55,715 nt of DNA, taken from NCBI GenBank assembly GCA_947589245.1, contig CANQBD010000008.1, positions 1-55,715 on the forward strand, given 5' to 3'. Position numbers and translations under genes: made by a program. The notes beneath the pieces were generated by a model. That model did not search any database. It had not been told where the DNA came from and was given only the letters and a program-made list of their open reading frames with translations. Positions 44,305 through 53,555 of this stretch are shown here, one piece after another. The first letter of the stretch is position 1. Every line of letters begins with the position of its first letter. The DNA is from an uncultured Anaeroplasmataceae bacterium. Its GTDB lineage: Bacteria; Bacillota_I; Bacilli_A; Acholeplasmatales; Anaeroplasmataceae.

Positions 44305-44928
44305 ATGGACAAAAAGACATCTAGTGAAATTATAACAATTTTAAGAGAAATTATACCTAATCCAGTCTGTGAGCTTAATTATACTAACAATTTTGAACTT
44401 TTATGTGCGGTTATGATTTCTAGTCAAACTACTGACCGCAGAGTAAATATGGTTACTCCCCAACTATTTAAAAAATATCCTGATGCTTTAGCTTTAAGTA
44501 AGGCCAAGCACGAGGATGTTTTTAATATTATCAAACCCTTGGGTTTTGCCAATAACAAAGCCCAAAATTTAATAAAAATGGCCCAAAAGCTTCAAAGTGA
44601 TTTTGGTGGTATAGTACCAAAAACTTTTGAAGAATTAGAAAGCTTAAGTGGTGTAGGTCATAAGACGGCCAGCGTTGTTTTAGCAGTGGGCTATGGTATC
44701 CCAGCTATGCCTGTAGATACGCATTTAGAAAGGCTGAGCTTGCGCTTGGGATATACTAAAAAGGGTGGAGTAAAAGAAGCTGAGGCTGCTTATCGTAAAT
44801 ATATTCCAAAAGACGATTGGATTGATGCTCACCATTTATTATTGTTATTTGGTCGTTATCATTGTAAAGCCATTAGTCCCGAATGTCAGGAATGTAAATT
44901 AAAAAAATATTGTAAAGTAGGACATTAG
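44305..44928 (+). CDS. nth: Endonuclease III
   Basis: A base-excision-repair glycosylase/AP lyase for oxidised pyrimidines. The helix-hairpin-helix LSGVGHKTASVVL contains the catalytic Lys; VDTHLERLSLRLG holds the catalytic Asp. The C-terminal [4Fe-4S] ligands fit Cx6Cx2Cx5C exactly (CKAISPECQECKLKKYC). It has 207 residues. It begins 2 bases after dnaD. Confidence 0.97.
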   Translation: MDKKTSSEIITILREIIPNPVCELNYTNNFELLCAVMISSQTTDRRVNMVTPQLFKKYPDALALSKAKHEDVFNIIKPLGFANNKAQNLIKMAQKLQSDFGGIVPKTFEELESLSGVGHKTASVVLAVGYGIPAMPVDTHLERLSLRLGYTKKGGVKEAEAAYRKYIPKDDWIDAHHLLLLFGRYHCKAISPECQECKLKKYCKVGH

Positions 44929-44943
44929 TTTCTACTTTTTTTT
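44914..44943 (+). terminator. Terminator overlapping the nth stop
   Basis: AAAGTAG and CTACTTT form a 7-bp stem with an 11-base loop that contains the nth stop codon, followed by a run of Ts. Confidence 0.7.
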
Positions 44944-44979
44944 CGTTTTAAAAATAGTAAAATGCTTTTGGTGATATAG

Positions 44980-45150
44980 ATGAAAGTTAAATTATTTGAT
45001 TATGAGCATGAAAAAGATTTAGAAGATGCTATTAATAAATTTTTGCAGGAGAATAAAGTAGAAATTAAAAATATTTGTTATCAAACAAGTCACTTTGCCT
45101 TTAATAGTGAACAAATCTATTCTTTTTCCTGTTTGATTCTTTACAAGTGA
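44980..45150 (+). CDS. cse60: Sporulation protein Cse60 family
   Basis: A 56-residue protein beginning MKVKLFDYEHEKDLEDAINKFL and continuing with a beta-strand pattern. This opening, the size and the C-terminal SFSCLILYK match the Cse60 family of small sporulation proteins, which are made under mother-cell sigma-E in Bacillus and have unknown function. SD ttggtgat is placed correctly before the ATG. It stands alone between nth and the XRE-type regulator. No clear sigma-E promoter was identified in the short upstream gap. Confidence 0.8.
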   Translation: MKVKLFDYEHEKDLEDAINKFLQENKVEIKNICYQTSHFAFNSEQIYSFSCLILYK

Positions 45151-45274
45151 TTTTTTCGACCACAAAAAAAATTATTTTATCAATTAGATTTTTCTTTGTA
45201 ATCCTTTACTTTGTCATTATAATTAAATTATACTTGGTTAGGATCCAAAAATGAGTAAAGAAGAGGAGAAACTA

Positions 45275-46453
45275 ATGAAAAATATTTTTAAAGAAGAACT
45301 AAAAAAACGTCAAGAAAACGATGTTAATAATTTTAGTATGATAGGTACAGAGCTTAAAAGATTACGAATTAATCGCTCTCAAACTTTATCATCTATAGCT
45401 GATAATGTCTGTTCTGTATCTTATTTATGCAAGGTTGAAAATGCTAAATTAAAGCCAAACCGTTATACGCTTCAAGAAATATGTAAAAAGCTTAATATTT
45501 CAAATCCTAAGATGGAAGCTTTATTTGGTCTTAAAAATCTAGTTAATGATATAGTTAAATATTATTATGTTGCTGATAAAAAGGCAATTGAGAAAATTTA
45601 TAATGATACAAGTGAATTTGAAAATTATCGTAGTAAATTAATTAGCTTGATTTACTATTTGACCACCTATAACATTCTTGAAGCGGACAAGATAGCTAAA
45701 GAATTGTTAAAAATCACTTCCGTTATGCAAAATGAAGAGTTAAATATTTTTATTTTGTTTTATTCTATCTTGTGCTACTATCAAGAAAACTATATCGAAT
45801 GTATCGATAATATGCAAGTTATTGAAAATATTGATCGTGACCAAAATATTGCCATAATGGCTAAATTTTACATATTCATGTGTCATGTTAAAATTAATCA
45901 TCCAATGTCGTTAATTTATGGGCAAACTTTAATTGATATTTTTTTAAAGAATGTTGAATATGAAAGAGTTGATTATGTTCGTTATTTGTTGGGTATATAT
46001 ATGTTAAAAAATAATATGTATCAAACTTATAAAGAAGAAATTAAACTGATTCGTTCAAAGGGTTTAAAGAAAAGTCTTGAATTTTTCTATGACCTTAAAA
46101 AAGGTAAAATGAAAAAAGAAGACTATTATAGTGAATTAAGACCTTTTGCAAAGATAATAGCCACCTATTATTTTCATAGAGATATTTATTTGGAAACATT
46201 TTTGAAGCTAGATAAGATAGTGTTTTATGATTGTGATTTTTCTTATAACGTTGCTAATTATTTAAGTTTGACAGATGACAACGAAAGATTAATAGAATTA
46301 AGAGATATTATTATTCCTAACATCCTTTTAACTAAAGACACTTTTGAAAGGCAATTTTTTTTAAATGAGTTTTGTCGAATAAGCACGAAAATTGGCAGAT
46401 ACAAACAATTTTCTGTTGCCTATCAAGAACTAAATAAGGAGATAGATAAATGA
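45275..46453 (+). CDS. XRE-family regulator with helical (TPR-like) C-terminal domain
   Basis: A 392-residue regulator. A helix-turn-helix of the XRE/Cro type spans about 24-78 (IGTELKRLRINRSQTLSSIADNVCSVSYLCKVE... ICKKLNI). The rest is all-helical and rich in Tyr, Phe and Leu, consistent with TPR-like repeats as in Rgg/PlcR-like sensors, although I see no peptide-pheromone gene. The ATG at 45275 follows the strong SD gaggaga; an in-frame ATG at 45251 has a weaker SD and would add 8 residues. The stop overlaps the next gene (ATGA), so the two are translationally coupled, and the regulator may control the surface protein. Confidence 0.8.
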   Translation: MKNIFKEELKKRQENDVNNFSMIGTELKRLRINRSQTLSSIADNVCSVSYLCKVENAKLKPNRYTLQEICKKLNISNPKMEALFGLKNLVNDIVKYYYVADKKAIEKIYNDTSEFENYRSKLISLIYYLTTYNILEADKIAKELLKITSVMQNEELNIFILFYSILCYYQENYIECIDNMQVIENIDRDQNIAIMAKFYIFMCHVKINHPMSLIYGQTLIDIFLKNVEYERVDYVRYLLGIYMLKNNMYQTYKEEIKLIRSKGLKKSLEFFYDLKKGKMKKEDYYSELRPFAKIIATYYFHRDIYLETFLKLDKIVFYDCDFSYNVANYLSLTDDNERLIELRDIIIPNILLTKDTFERQFFLNEFCRISTKIGRYKQFSVAYQELNKEIDK

Positions 46454-47883
46454 AAAAGATTATTAGTATATTTTCTTTATTTATTTTTTCTATTTGCTTC
46501 CTTAAGACTCATGCTGATAGCTTTATGTTTAAATGGGAAGAAAATACTACTTTTATTGATGTTCCTTTAAATGCTAACATTCAAAACTATTTGGATATTC
46601 CGAAGGCTTTTCTTTATCGGAATAATGAATTACTAGAAGATGCTAAAATTAATTATATTACGACAGGCGATTGGCTATATCTTTTGACAGATGTCGATAC
46701 AACTAAAGTAGGGGCTTATCAGGTTTGGTATAAGGCTACAGAAAATAATTATCGACCTGGTCAATGTCCAGGATATAAAACACTTGTGACATTTAATGTT
46801 GTTGATTTAGCTGAACCGATCTTTAAATATTATCCTAAATCCTTTAATTATAGGATAGGGGAAAAAACACCGGATTATTTAAGTCAAATTACTGCAACAG
46901 ATAATAGTGGGAATTGTCAGCTTAGTTATGATGATAGTCTTGTAAATTATGATATGCCTGGTGTTTATCAAGTTAAAATATTAGCTAGTGACTTTATTAA
47001 TATTGCAACTATTAATATAGATGTTATAGTAGAGGATCCTATTGGTCCAGCAATTACTTTTTTAGGTGAGAGTAATTGTATTACTATAAATAAAGGGGAA
47101 AATATTAACCTCATCAATTATTTTAAAGCTATAGATAAACTTGATGGGGATGTAACTTCAACAATTTCATATAAACCCTTCGATACAAATGTTGAACAAA
47201 CATTTCCCTTAACTGTCAGTTTTTCTGATTATAGCGGGAATATTTCTTTTTATGAGATTATGATTGAAATTATTGACCAAAACACTCCGCTTATTGAACT
47301 TTATAGTGATAATTTGATTTTAGAGTTTAATGGTGAGATTACAAATGCAATTGTTGCAAATCTTAAAAGAGCAATTTTAGGGCAAGAAAATATTATCAAT
47401 GATATTGAAATTGATTATGGCAATTTAAAAAATATTGTTGGTAGCTATACTATTAGCTATTTTTATACATATAAAGACCAAGAATATGCAGTTCCTTGTA
47501 GTGTGAAAATTTTAGCTATTAATCCACCTATTTTATTGGTTAACAATATTGAAACTAAAATTAATATCCAACCAAACTATTATAATTATATTTCGGTTAT
47601 AGATGAATCTGACCCTTTGATAACTAGTAAAATTCAATATGATGATAGCTGTGTTGATTATCAAACTGCTGCAACTTATCCGGTGTCTGTTAGCGTGGTT
47701 AACTCCTCAAATTTATCAGCTAAAGCAATTTTATATGTCACAATTGTCAAGGATGAAGAGGATTCCTTTTCAAATGCTTTTCCAAATTCTAATTTATTAC
47801 TTATAGTTGGAATAATTGGTCTAGTTGGCTGCTTAATGTTAGGCTTTCATTTTTATAAGAAAAGAAAGAATAAATTGCAATAA
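46450..47883 (+). CDS. Membrane-anchored surface protein with Ig-like domains
   Basis: A 477-residue exported protein. The signal peptide (about 1-22, cleavage after HA) precedes a modular extracellular region: an N-terminal segment, then repeats of DUF5011/HYR-like immunoglobulin folds. The pattern TATDNSGNCQLSYDDSLVNYDMPGVYQVKI... recurs as AIDKLDGDVTSTISY... and VIDESDPLITSKIQYDDSCVDY. A C-terminal membrane helix (about 448-466) is followed by the basic tail KKRKNK, giving an outside-facing anchor. There is no LPXTG motif. Such domains usually mediate adhesion or wall-associated functions; the ligand is unknown. It is encoded with the overlapping XRE regulator. Confidence 0.85.
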   Translation: MKKIISIFSLFIFSICFLKTHADSFMFKWEENTTFIDVPLNANIQNYLDIPKAFLYRNNELLEDAKINYITTGDWLYLLTDVDTTKVGAYQVWYKATENNYRPGQCPGYKTLVTFNVVDLAEPIFKYYPKSFNYRIGEKTPDYLSQITATDNSGNCQLSYDDSLVNYDMPGVYQVKILASDFINIATINIDVIVEDPIGPAITFLGESNCITINKGENINLINYFKAIDKLDGDVTSTISYKPFDTNVEQTFPLTVSFSDYSGNISFYEIMIEIIDQNTPLIELYSDNLILEFNGEITNAIVANLKRAILGQENIINDIEIDYGNLKNIVGSYTISYFYTYKDQEYAVPCSVKILAINPPILLVNNIETKINIQPNYYNYISVIDESDPLITSKIQYDDSCVDYQTAATYPVSVSVVNSSNLSAKAILYVTIVKDEEDSFSNAFPNSNLLLIVGIIGLVGCLMLGFHFYKKRKNKLQ

Positions 47884-47903
47884 TTTCTAAAATAAAATAT
47901 AAT
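47875..47903 (+). promoter_or_regulatory. Sigma-A promoter of dnaE
   Basis: TTGCAA (47875-47880), a 17-base spacer and a perfect TATAAT (47898-47903). The -35 lies in the last codons of the upstream gene. Confidence 0.75.
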
Positions 47904-47943
47904 AAAAGATAGTTTAATTGTTCTTTTAGGGAAGTGAAAGTAG

Positions 47944-50886
47944 ATGAAGGGTTTTTTATATGGTCAAACCGAATATAATCTTTTAAATAACTCTATTCAC
48001 TTAGATGATTATATAAAAGTTGCTAAAGAATCAGCGTTTACTTTTCTTTCTATTACTGATAGTAGTATGTATGGTACATATAAATTTTATAATAAATGTC
48101 TGGCAGCCGGCTTGAAGCCAATCATTGGATTAGAAATAAAGTATTTAGATACAGATAATTATGAATCTAAAATATTGGCTTATGCTAAAAATAATAATGG
48201 ATTTAAAAATCTTTTAAAAATTAGTACCTTTTTAAATACTAATAGTTTGCCAAACGGCCTTGATTTCCTAAATGAATATAAGAATGATGTAGCCTTTGTT
48301 ATAGTTTACAATGAGTCTGAATTTGAGCGTCTTTATTATTCTAAATCTTTTAAAGAAATTGAAATTAAATTAATGGAATATGCCAAAAGATTTGATTTTT
48401 ATATCGGGTATTCCTTTACCAATCGTTTAGACCGTTTAAATTCCAACCAGGAATTTAAGGATTTTGCAAATGCTAAAGGAATTAAGACATTACCGATTCA
48501 TAATTGTCGTTACTTAAATGATAACGATATTATCATCTATGAAGCCTTAACTAAAATTAGTGGTAATCCGCAAAACTTAAAAGAATATGAAGACTATAGT
48601 TTTGATAGAGATCCTTTAATCACTGATGAAATTACTAATTTTATTGATTCTATTAATTTGGATTTATATGAAAAAAAATTATATTTGCCAAAGTATCCTC
48701 ATACTAAAGGTCAAAGTGCTAAAGAGTTTTTGAAGGCTTTAAGTAATAAAGGCCTTTATAGAAGAATGGGTGGTAAAATCTTACCAAAATATCAAGAACG
48801 TTTAAATTATGAATTAAGTGTCATCGATAAAATGGGCTATAACGACTATTTTTTAATAGTTTGGGATTTTATTTTATATTCTAAGAAAAAAGGCATTTTA
48901 GTAGGGCCTGGTCGTGGTACGGTTTCAGGTTCACTTGTTGCTTATTGTCTTGGTATTACCGAAATTGATCCTTTGAAGTATGATCTTTGGTTTGAAAGAT
49001 TTTTAAATCCGGAAAGAATCAGTATGCCCGATATTGATACTGATTTTCCAGATGATCGGCGTGATGAAGTTATAACCTATGTTAAGAATCTTTATGGTGC
49101 TAAACATGTTTGTAATATTTCCGCTTATAACACATTTTTAGTGAAATCAGCAATTCGTGATTTGGGGCGAATCACAAAAATGGATAATTCACGTCAAGAA
49201 GAAATTATTAAACTAGTTGAAGAAACTAGCGATTTTGAAACACTTTTAAACACTTTTAAAGAAAGACAGGACATTTATGATTTCCTTTATATTGTAAGAG
49301 GATTAGAAGGGTTACCTAGACATATTTCTACTCATGCTGCAGGGATTATTATTTCTTCTTTGCCACTTGATGATATTATTCCCCTACAGGCTGGTATTAA
49401 TGAACTTTATCAATCGCAGTTTGAAGCGGTTGACTTAGAACAAATTGGAATGCTTAAAATGGATTTTTTGGGCATTCGGAACTTAGGGATAATTGATGAG
49501 ATAATTAAATCAATTCCTAATTTTAATATTGAAGCATTGAGAAAAATCCCACTTAATGATGCTAAGACATATAAATTGTTACAAGAAGCAGATACTTTGG
49601 GGGTATTTCAACTAGAGTCTGATGGCATACGTAAGGTTTTATATAATTTGAAGCCTGAAAAATTCGAAGATATTGTGGCAGTGCTAGCTTTATACCGCCC
49701 AGGTCCAATGGACAATATTGATGAATTTATTGCAAGAAGACATGGCAAACCATTTACCTATTTACATAAAGCTTTAGAACCAATTTTAAAGAGTACTTAT
49801 GGTATAATTGTCTATCAAGAACAAATTATGCTTATTGCTCAGGCTTTTGCAGGGTTTACTTTGGGTGAGGCTGATATATTAAGAAGAGCTGTTGCTAAAA
49901 AGAAGGAAAGTGAGCTTTTAAAGTTAGAGGAATCTTTTATTAAAAGATCAATGGCTAATGGTTTTAGCTTAGAAGTGGCAACTAACATTTACCAATATAT
50001 TTTAAAGTTTGCTAATTATGGTTTTAATAAATCCCATACAGTTGCTTATGGTTTAGTATCTTACCAAATGGCTTATTTAAAAGCTAATTATTTTAGTATT
50101 TTTATTTCTAAAATATTAAATAATGTTATTGGAGCCACCAAGACAATGGTTAGTTATATCAACTATGCTAAAGCACATAATGTTATCACCTATAAACCAA
50201 ATATCAATATTTCATCTAATATTTTTGAGGTTAATAAAGTGGGAATGTTTATGCCTTTTCAGAGTATTCATTCAATTGGCGAGGTTACTGCTAAAGAAAT
50301 TGTCGAAGAAAGAACGAAAAATGGTTTATTTAAAGATTTTAAGGATTTTAAAAAGCGAACTAGTTTTGGTAAAAATATTTTAGAAGCTTTAATTTATGCG
50401 GGGGCTTTTGATGGTTTTGGCATGACTAAAAAGAATATGATTGAAGCTAGCGATGAAATTAATGAGATTTTTGCTAGACATTTAGATGACCGTATTCAAG
50501 ATAATAGTGAATTTGATTTTGGCTTTTTGCAACAAAAAGAATTAACTTATCTGGGTTTTAATTTGACTTATGATTTGTTTGTAAATATAAATGCAAAGCG
50601 GAATCAGCTAAAAGCAACTTCTTTAAGTCCTAGTTCACATCGATCAATAATTGTTTTTGATAAGTTTAAAGAAGTTTTAACTAAAAAAGCTTTGCCAATG
50701 CTAAGTGGCATTATAAAGGATGATACTAAATCCTTTGATTTTGTGATTTTTCCTCAAGATTATGCAAATTTAAAGCTAAAGATTGATTATAATATTTTAT
50801 ATTTGATTAATTATAATGTGCAAATAGATGAGAAAACAAATCGACCTAAGGTTATCATTAAATTTATTGAAGAGGTGCAAGTTTAG
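47944..50886 (+). CDS. dnaE: DNA polymerase III alpha subunit DnaE
   Basis: A C-family replicative polymerase. In Firmicutes DnaE extends RNA primers before handing over to PolC. The palm Asp pair lies in PDIDTDFPDDRR and the third in LEQIGMLKMDFLG; GPGRGTVSGSLVAYCLGI and PGPMDNIDEFIARRHG are conserved fingers and palm segments. The N-terminal PHP domain is degenerate: HxHSxYS is LYGQTEYN and TDDHxMYG is TDSSMYG, so metal ligands are lost. A tandem HhH region and a divergent OB-like C-terminus follow. It has 980 residues, shorter than B. subtilis DnaE (about 1115). SD gggaagtg lies before the ATG. Confidence 0.96.
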   Translation: MKGFLYGQTEYNLLNNSIHLDDYIKVAKESAFTFLSITDSSMYGTYKFYNKCLAAGLKPIIGLEIKYLDTDNYESKILAYAKNNNGFKNLLKISTFLNTNSLPNGLDFLNEYKNDVAFVIVYNESEFERLYYSKSFKEIEIKLMEYAKRFDFYIGYSFTNRLDRLNSNQEFKDFANAKGIKTLPIHNCRYLNDNDIIIYEALTKISGNPQNLKEYEDYSFDRDPLITDEITNFIDSINLDLYEKKLYLPKYPHTKGQSAKEFLKALSNKGLYRRMGGKILPKYQERLNYELSVIDKMGYNDYFLIVWDFILYSKKKGILVGPGRGTVSGSLVAYCLGITEIDPLKYDLWFERFLNPERISMPDIDTDFPDDRRDEVITYVKNLYGAKHVCNISAYNTFLVKSAIRDLGRITKMDNSRQEEIIKLVEETSDFETLLNTFKERQDIYDFLYIVRGLEGLPRHISTHAAGIIISSLPLDDIIPLQAGINELYQSQFEAVDLEQIGMLKMDFLGIRNLGIIDEIIKSIPNFNIEALRKIPLNDAKTYKLLQEADTLGVFQLESDGIRKVLYNLKPEKFEDIVAVLALYRPGPMDNIDEFIARRHGKPFTYLHKALEPILKSTYGIIVYQEQIMLIAQAFAGFTLGEADILRRAVAKKKESELLKLEESFIKRSMANGFSLEVATNIYQYILKFANYGFNKSHTVAYGLVSYQMAYLKANYFSIFISKILNNVIGATKTMVSYINYAKAHNVITYKPNINISSNIFEVNKVGMFMPFQSIHSIGEVTAKEIVEERTKNGLFKDFKDFKKRTSFGKNILEALIYAGAFDGFGMTKKNMIEASDEINEIFARHLDDRIQDNSEFDFGFLQQKELTYLGFNLTYDLFVNINAKRNQLKATSLSPSSHRSIIVFDKFKEVLTKKALPMLSGIIKDDTKSFDFVIFPQDYANLKLKIDYNILYLINYNVQIDEKTNRPKVIIKFIEEVQV

Positions 50887-50897
50887 CACCTCTTTTT
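50871..50897 (+). terminator. Terminator overlapping the dnaE stop
   Basis: AGAGGTGC and GCACCTCT form an 8-bp stem with a 7-base loop holding the dnaE stop codon, followed by TTTTT. Confidence 0.9.
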
Positions 50898-50921
50898 CAT
50901 ATTATTTATTAGGTGATTTTT

Positions 50922-52010
50922 ATGGATAAGTACTATCTTTTTAAACAAGAGATGAAAAAAGATGACATTGTTAATGTTTTTAAAGTAGCAGTCCAAAATA
51001 GTAAAAAGTTCCTGAATGAAATTGATTCTGAACTGATAACTTTCACAGAGGGATATTTGATTTATCCTTTTATTGAGGGTATGATTAAAAATGTTGAATA
51101 TTTAATTGTTCGTGATGGTAAAGAGGAATCAGGAGTAATAGATGCAAGCTATTCTTTAGTAAATAAAGATTTTATTTTAAATAAATTAAATACTAAAGAC
51201 TTTGTTATTTCAGTTGATGCTATAGATGATTATAATATTTTTAATTATGAGTCAATTAAAAAACATGATGATCTTTTTATTGAAAAACTATTGGATAAGA
51301 CAACAGATAGTATTTGTCAAAGACATAATCTGTTACTGCAACAACCCAGCAATGAAATTGATATTGCTCCAATTAGAGAATTTCACGAACTAAATAAGCG
51401 CTATTATTTAGAAGAGGTTTATCTAATTACCTTTTATGAGCGTACAACTAAAAAAACTTATAAAAGTTTATATTCGCCATTGTTAAAAAAATTTTATTAT
51501 TTAGATTATATTAAGTCACCAGAATATACAGCGTTTTTAAAGCAGTTTAAAAAACCTGTTGTTTATATTCCTTTAGAGTATCGCGATTATTATTATGACA
51601 TAGCCTTTGAAGTATATTTAAAAACAATAGAAGAACTAAAATATATTTCAGCTAGTGACCTTTATAGTAAAATAATAAAAAATATTAAATATAAGGGATA
51701 CACAAAGTTTAATGATTATTTATTTCAATTGATTTTTTATTTTCGCAAAAAGGCCTATTTAAGTGAATACAAAGCAGAAAGTAATGATTTTAAAGAGAAA
51801 ATATTTAATAGCTATTTAACTTTAAAATATAATGAAGCTAGTGGTTATATGCTTGCTAATTATGTTAAAGAAAATTTAGTGGATGATGATTATTTAAAGC
51901 TTTTAACTATTTCAGCTCGCTTAGGCAATAGTTTTGCTAGAAAAAGCTTATTTGAACATTATGCTAGTCCACGTTATTATAAAGAAACAATGGTTAAACG
52001 TTATAGTTAA
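50922..52010 (+). CDS. Uncharacterised 362-residue protein
   Basis: Not recognised. The protein is soluble-looking, rich in Tyr, Lys and Glu, and has no signal peptide or membrane helix. The N-terminal half looks alpha/beta; the last 80 residues (NEASGYMLANYVKENL... LLTISARLGNSFARKSLFEHYA) resemble a Sel1/TPR-like helical repeat. The ATG at 50922 fits SD taggtgat; an in-frame GTG at 50913 is part of that SD. It follows the dnaE terminator, so it may have its own weak promoter within dnaE. The neighbours (dnaE, a small membrane protein, pgk) do not suggest a role. Confidence 0.75.
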   Translation: MDKYYLFKQEMKKDDIVNVFKVAVQNSKKFLNEIDSELITFTEGYLIYPFIEGMIKNVEYLIVRDGKEESGVIDASYSLVNKDFILNKLNTKDFVISVDAIDDYNIFNYESIKKHDDLFIEKLLDKTTDSICQRHNLLLQQPSNEIDIAPIREFHELNKRYYLEEVYLITFYERTTKKTYKSLYSPLLKKFYYLDYIKSPEYTAFLKQFKKPVVYIPLEYRDYYYDIAFEVYLKTIEELKYISASDLYSKIIKNIKYKGYTKFNDYLFQLIFYFRKKAYLSEYKAESNDFKEKIFNSYLTLKYNEASGYMLANYVKENLVDDDYLKLLTISARLGNSFARKSLFEHYASPRYYKETMVKRYS

Positions 52011-52012
52011 AT

Positions 52013-52046
52013 TCTGCATATAATAAATTGGTGGTCTATGTGCAGA
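52013..52046 (+). promoter_or_regulatory. Hairpin over the start of a small membrane-protein gene
   Basis: TCTGCATA and TATGTGCAGA can pair (six contiguous pairs plus three after one bulged base), with GGTGG and the GTG start in or beside the loop. This could mask the ribosome site. There is no T-run. Confidence 0.35.
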
Positions 52047-52246
52047 TATATTACATTATTTTATTTTTTTGTATTCTAATTTTTAATATTATAATGTATT
52101 TGGCTCATCCTTTTTATCGAATAAGAAAGAAACAATTTAAAATCTTAAAAAAAAGTCTTAATTATAAATCAAGACAATTTTATCCTTTATTTTATTTTTC
52201 AGGGCTATTGCTGATTTTACTTATCATTTTAATTCACTTTTTGTAA
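52040..52246 (+). CDS. Small two-helix membrane protein (unknown)
   Basis: About 68 residues with two hydrophobic helices (about 3-22 and 48-67) separated by a very basic loop (RIRKKQFKILKKSLNYKSRQ). The start is uncertain: GTG at 52040 lies 5 bases after GGTGG, while TTG at 52028 or GTG at 52031 would extend it by 3-4 codons. The ATG at 52038 is in another frame and stops after 13 codons. No family is recognised. A hairpin covers the start. Reality is supported by the clear two-helix hydrophobic pattern. Confidence 0.6.
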   Translation: MQIYYIILFFCILIFNIIMYLAHPFYRIRKKQFKILKKSLNYKSRQFYPLFYFSGLLLILLIILIHFL

Positions 52247-52268
52247 TACGTTTTCCATGTAATTTCAT

Positions 52269-52297
52269 TTGAATTAATAGTATATAAGTGATATAAT
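52269..52297 (+). promoter_or_regulatory. Sigma-A promoter of the pgk operon
   Basis: TTGAAT (52269-52274), a 17-base spacer and TATAAT (52292-52297), 47 bases before the pgk ATG. It probably drives pgk, the HPr-like gene and tpiA. Confidence 0.8.
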
Positions 52298-52343
52298 GAT
52301 ATACGTAATAAAGCGTAGACTTTATTTTGGAGGAATTTTAAAA

Positions 52344-53534
52344 ATGGCAAAGAAAATAGTTTCAGATTTACAAGTTAAAGGAAAGAAAGTCTTAATTAGA
52401 GTTGACTTTAATGTTCCTATGAAGGATGGAGTAATCACTGATGATACTCGTATCCGTGCAGCATTACCTACTATTGAATATGTAGTTAACAATGGTGGTA
52501 AGGCAATTGTTTTTTCTCATTTAGGTCGTATTAAGGAAGAGGCTGATTTGGCAAAAAACGATTTGACAGTTGTTGCAAAAAGATTACAAGAATTAATTAA
52601 GAAGGATGTTAAATTCGTTAATGCCACTAGAGGTGTTGAATTAGAGACTGCTGCAAGCAATCTTAAAGAAGGCGAAATCTTAATGTTCCAAAATACAAGA
52701 TATGAGGATTTAAATGGCAAGAAGGAATCTAAGAATGATCCAGAATTAGGTAAGTATTGGGCTTCTTTAGGTGACGTATTTGTTAATGATGCTTTTGGTA
52801 CAGCTCATCGTGAGGCTGCATCTAATGTTGGTATTGCTGCTAATGTTAGCGAAACAGCTGCTGGTTTCTTACTAGAAAAGGAAATTAGATATATTGGTGG
52901 GGCAGTAGATAATCCTGTTAGGCCATATATTGCTATCTTAGGTGGTGCAAAGGTTTCTGATAAGATTGGTGTTATTGAAGCATTATGTGAAAAGGCTGAT
53001 AAGATTTTAATTGGTGGGGCAATGATGTTCACTTTCTTAAAGGCTTTAGGTAAGAATATTGGTGCATCTAAATGTGAAGATGACAAATTGGATTTAGCTA
53101 AAGAATTATTAGCAAAAGCTGGTAACAAGCTAGTTTTACCTGTTGATACAGTTTGTGCAAAGGAATTTGCAGATGTAAAGGGTGTTGTTAAATCTGTTGA
53201 TGCTTTAGCAAGTGATGATATGGGTCTTGATATTGGTCCTAAGACATTAGAGTTATTTGCTGAGGTTTTAAAGGGTGCTAAGACAGTTGTTTGGAATGGA
53301 CCTATGGGTGTGTTTGAATTTAAGAATTATGCCGCTGGAACAATTGGTGTATGTGAGCTTTTAGCAGCTTTAAAGGGTGCTAACACTATTATTGGTGGTG
53401 GTGATTCTGCGGCTGCAGCTGAAAGTCTTGGCTATGCTGATAAGTTCTCTCACATTTCAACTGGTGGCGGTGCTTCATTAGAATATTTGGAGGGTAAAGT
53501 ATTACCAGGTATTGCCTGTGTAGATGAAAAATAA
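52344..53534 (+). CDS. pgk: Phosphoglycerate kinase
   Basis: The ATP-forming glycolytic kinase, 396 residues. [26 protein letters not shown] binds the substrate; [36 protein letters not shown] and the nucleotide-site [15 protein letters not shown] with [18 protein letters not shown] are all intact. The ATG at 52344 is chosen behind SD tttggaggaa, as the family begins at this point. It lies in an operon with the HPr-like gene and tpiA; gap is not in the window. Confidence 0.98.
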   Translation: MAKKIVSDLQVKGKKVLIRVDFNVPMKDGVITDDTRIRAALPTIEYVVNNGGKAIVFSHLGRIKEEADLAKNDLTVVAKRLQELIKKDVKFVNATRGVELETAASNLKEGEILMFQNTRYEDLNGKKESKNDPELGKYWASLGDVFVNDAFGTAHREAASNVGIAANVSETAAGFLLEKEIRYIGGAVDNPVRPYIAILGGAKVSDKIGVIEALCEKADKILIGGAMMFTFLKALGKNIGASKCEDDKLDLAKELLAKAGNKLVLPVDTVCAKEFADVKGVVKSVDALASDDMGLDIGPKTLELFAEVLKGAKTVVWNGPMGVFEFKNYAAGTIGVCELLAALKGANTIIGGGDSAAAAESLGYADKFSHISTGGGASLEYLEGKVLPGIACVDEK

Positions 53535-53555
53535 TTATAATAAAGGAGAATTATT

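Noticed and set aside
52038-52079. ATG-started frame upstream of the small membrane protein
   Set aside because: Stops after 13 codons; the hydrophobic two-helix pattern lies in the frame that starts at GTG 52040.
52805-53128. 107-codon minus-strand frame inside pgk
   Set aside because: Opposite a highly conserved glycolytic gene with no translation signals.
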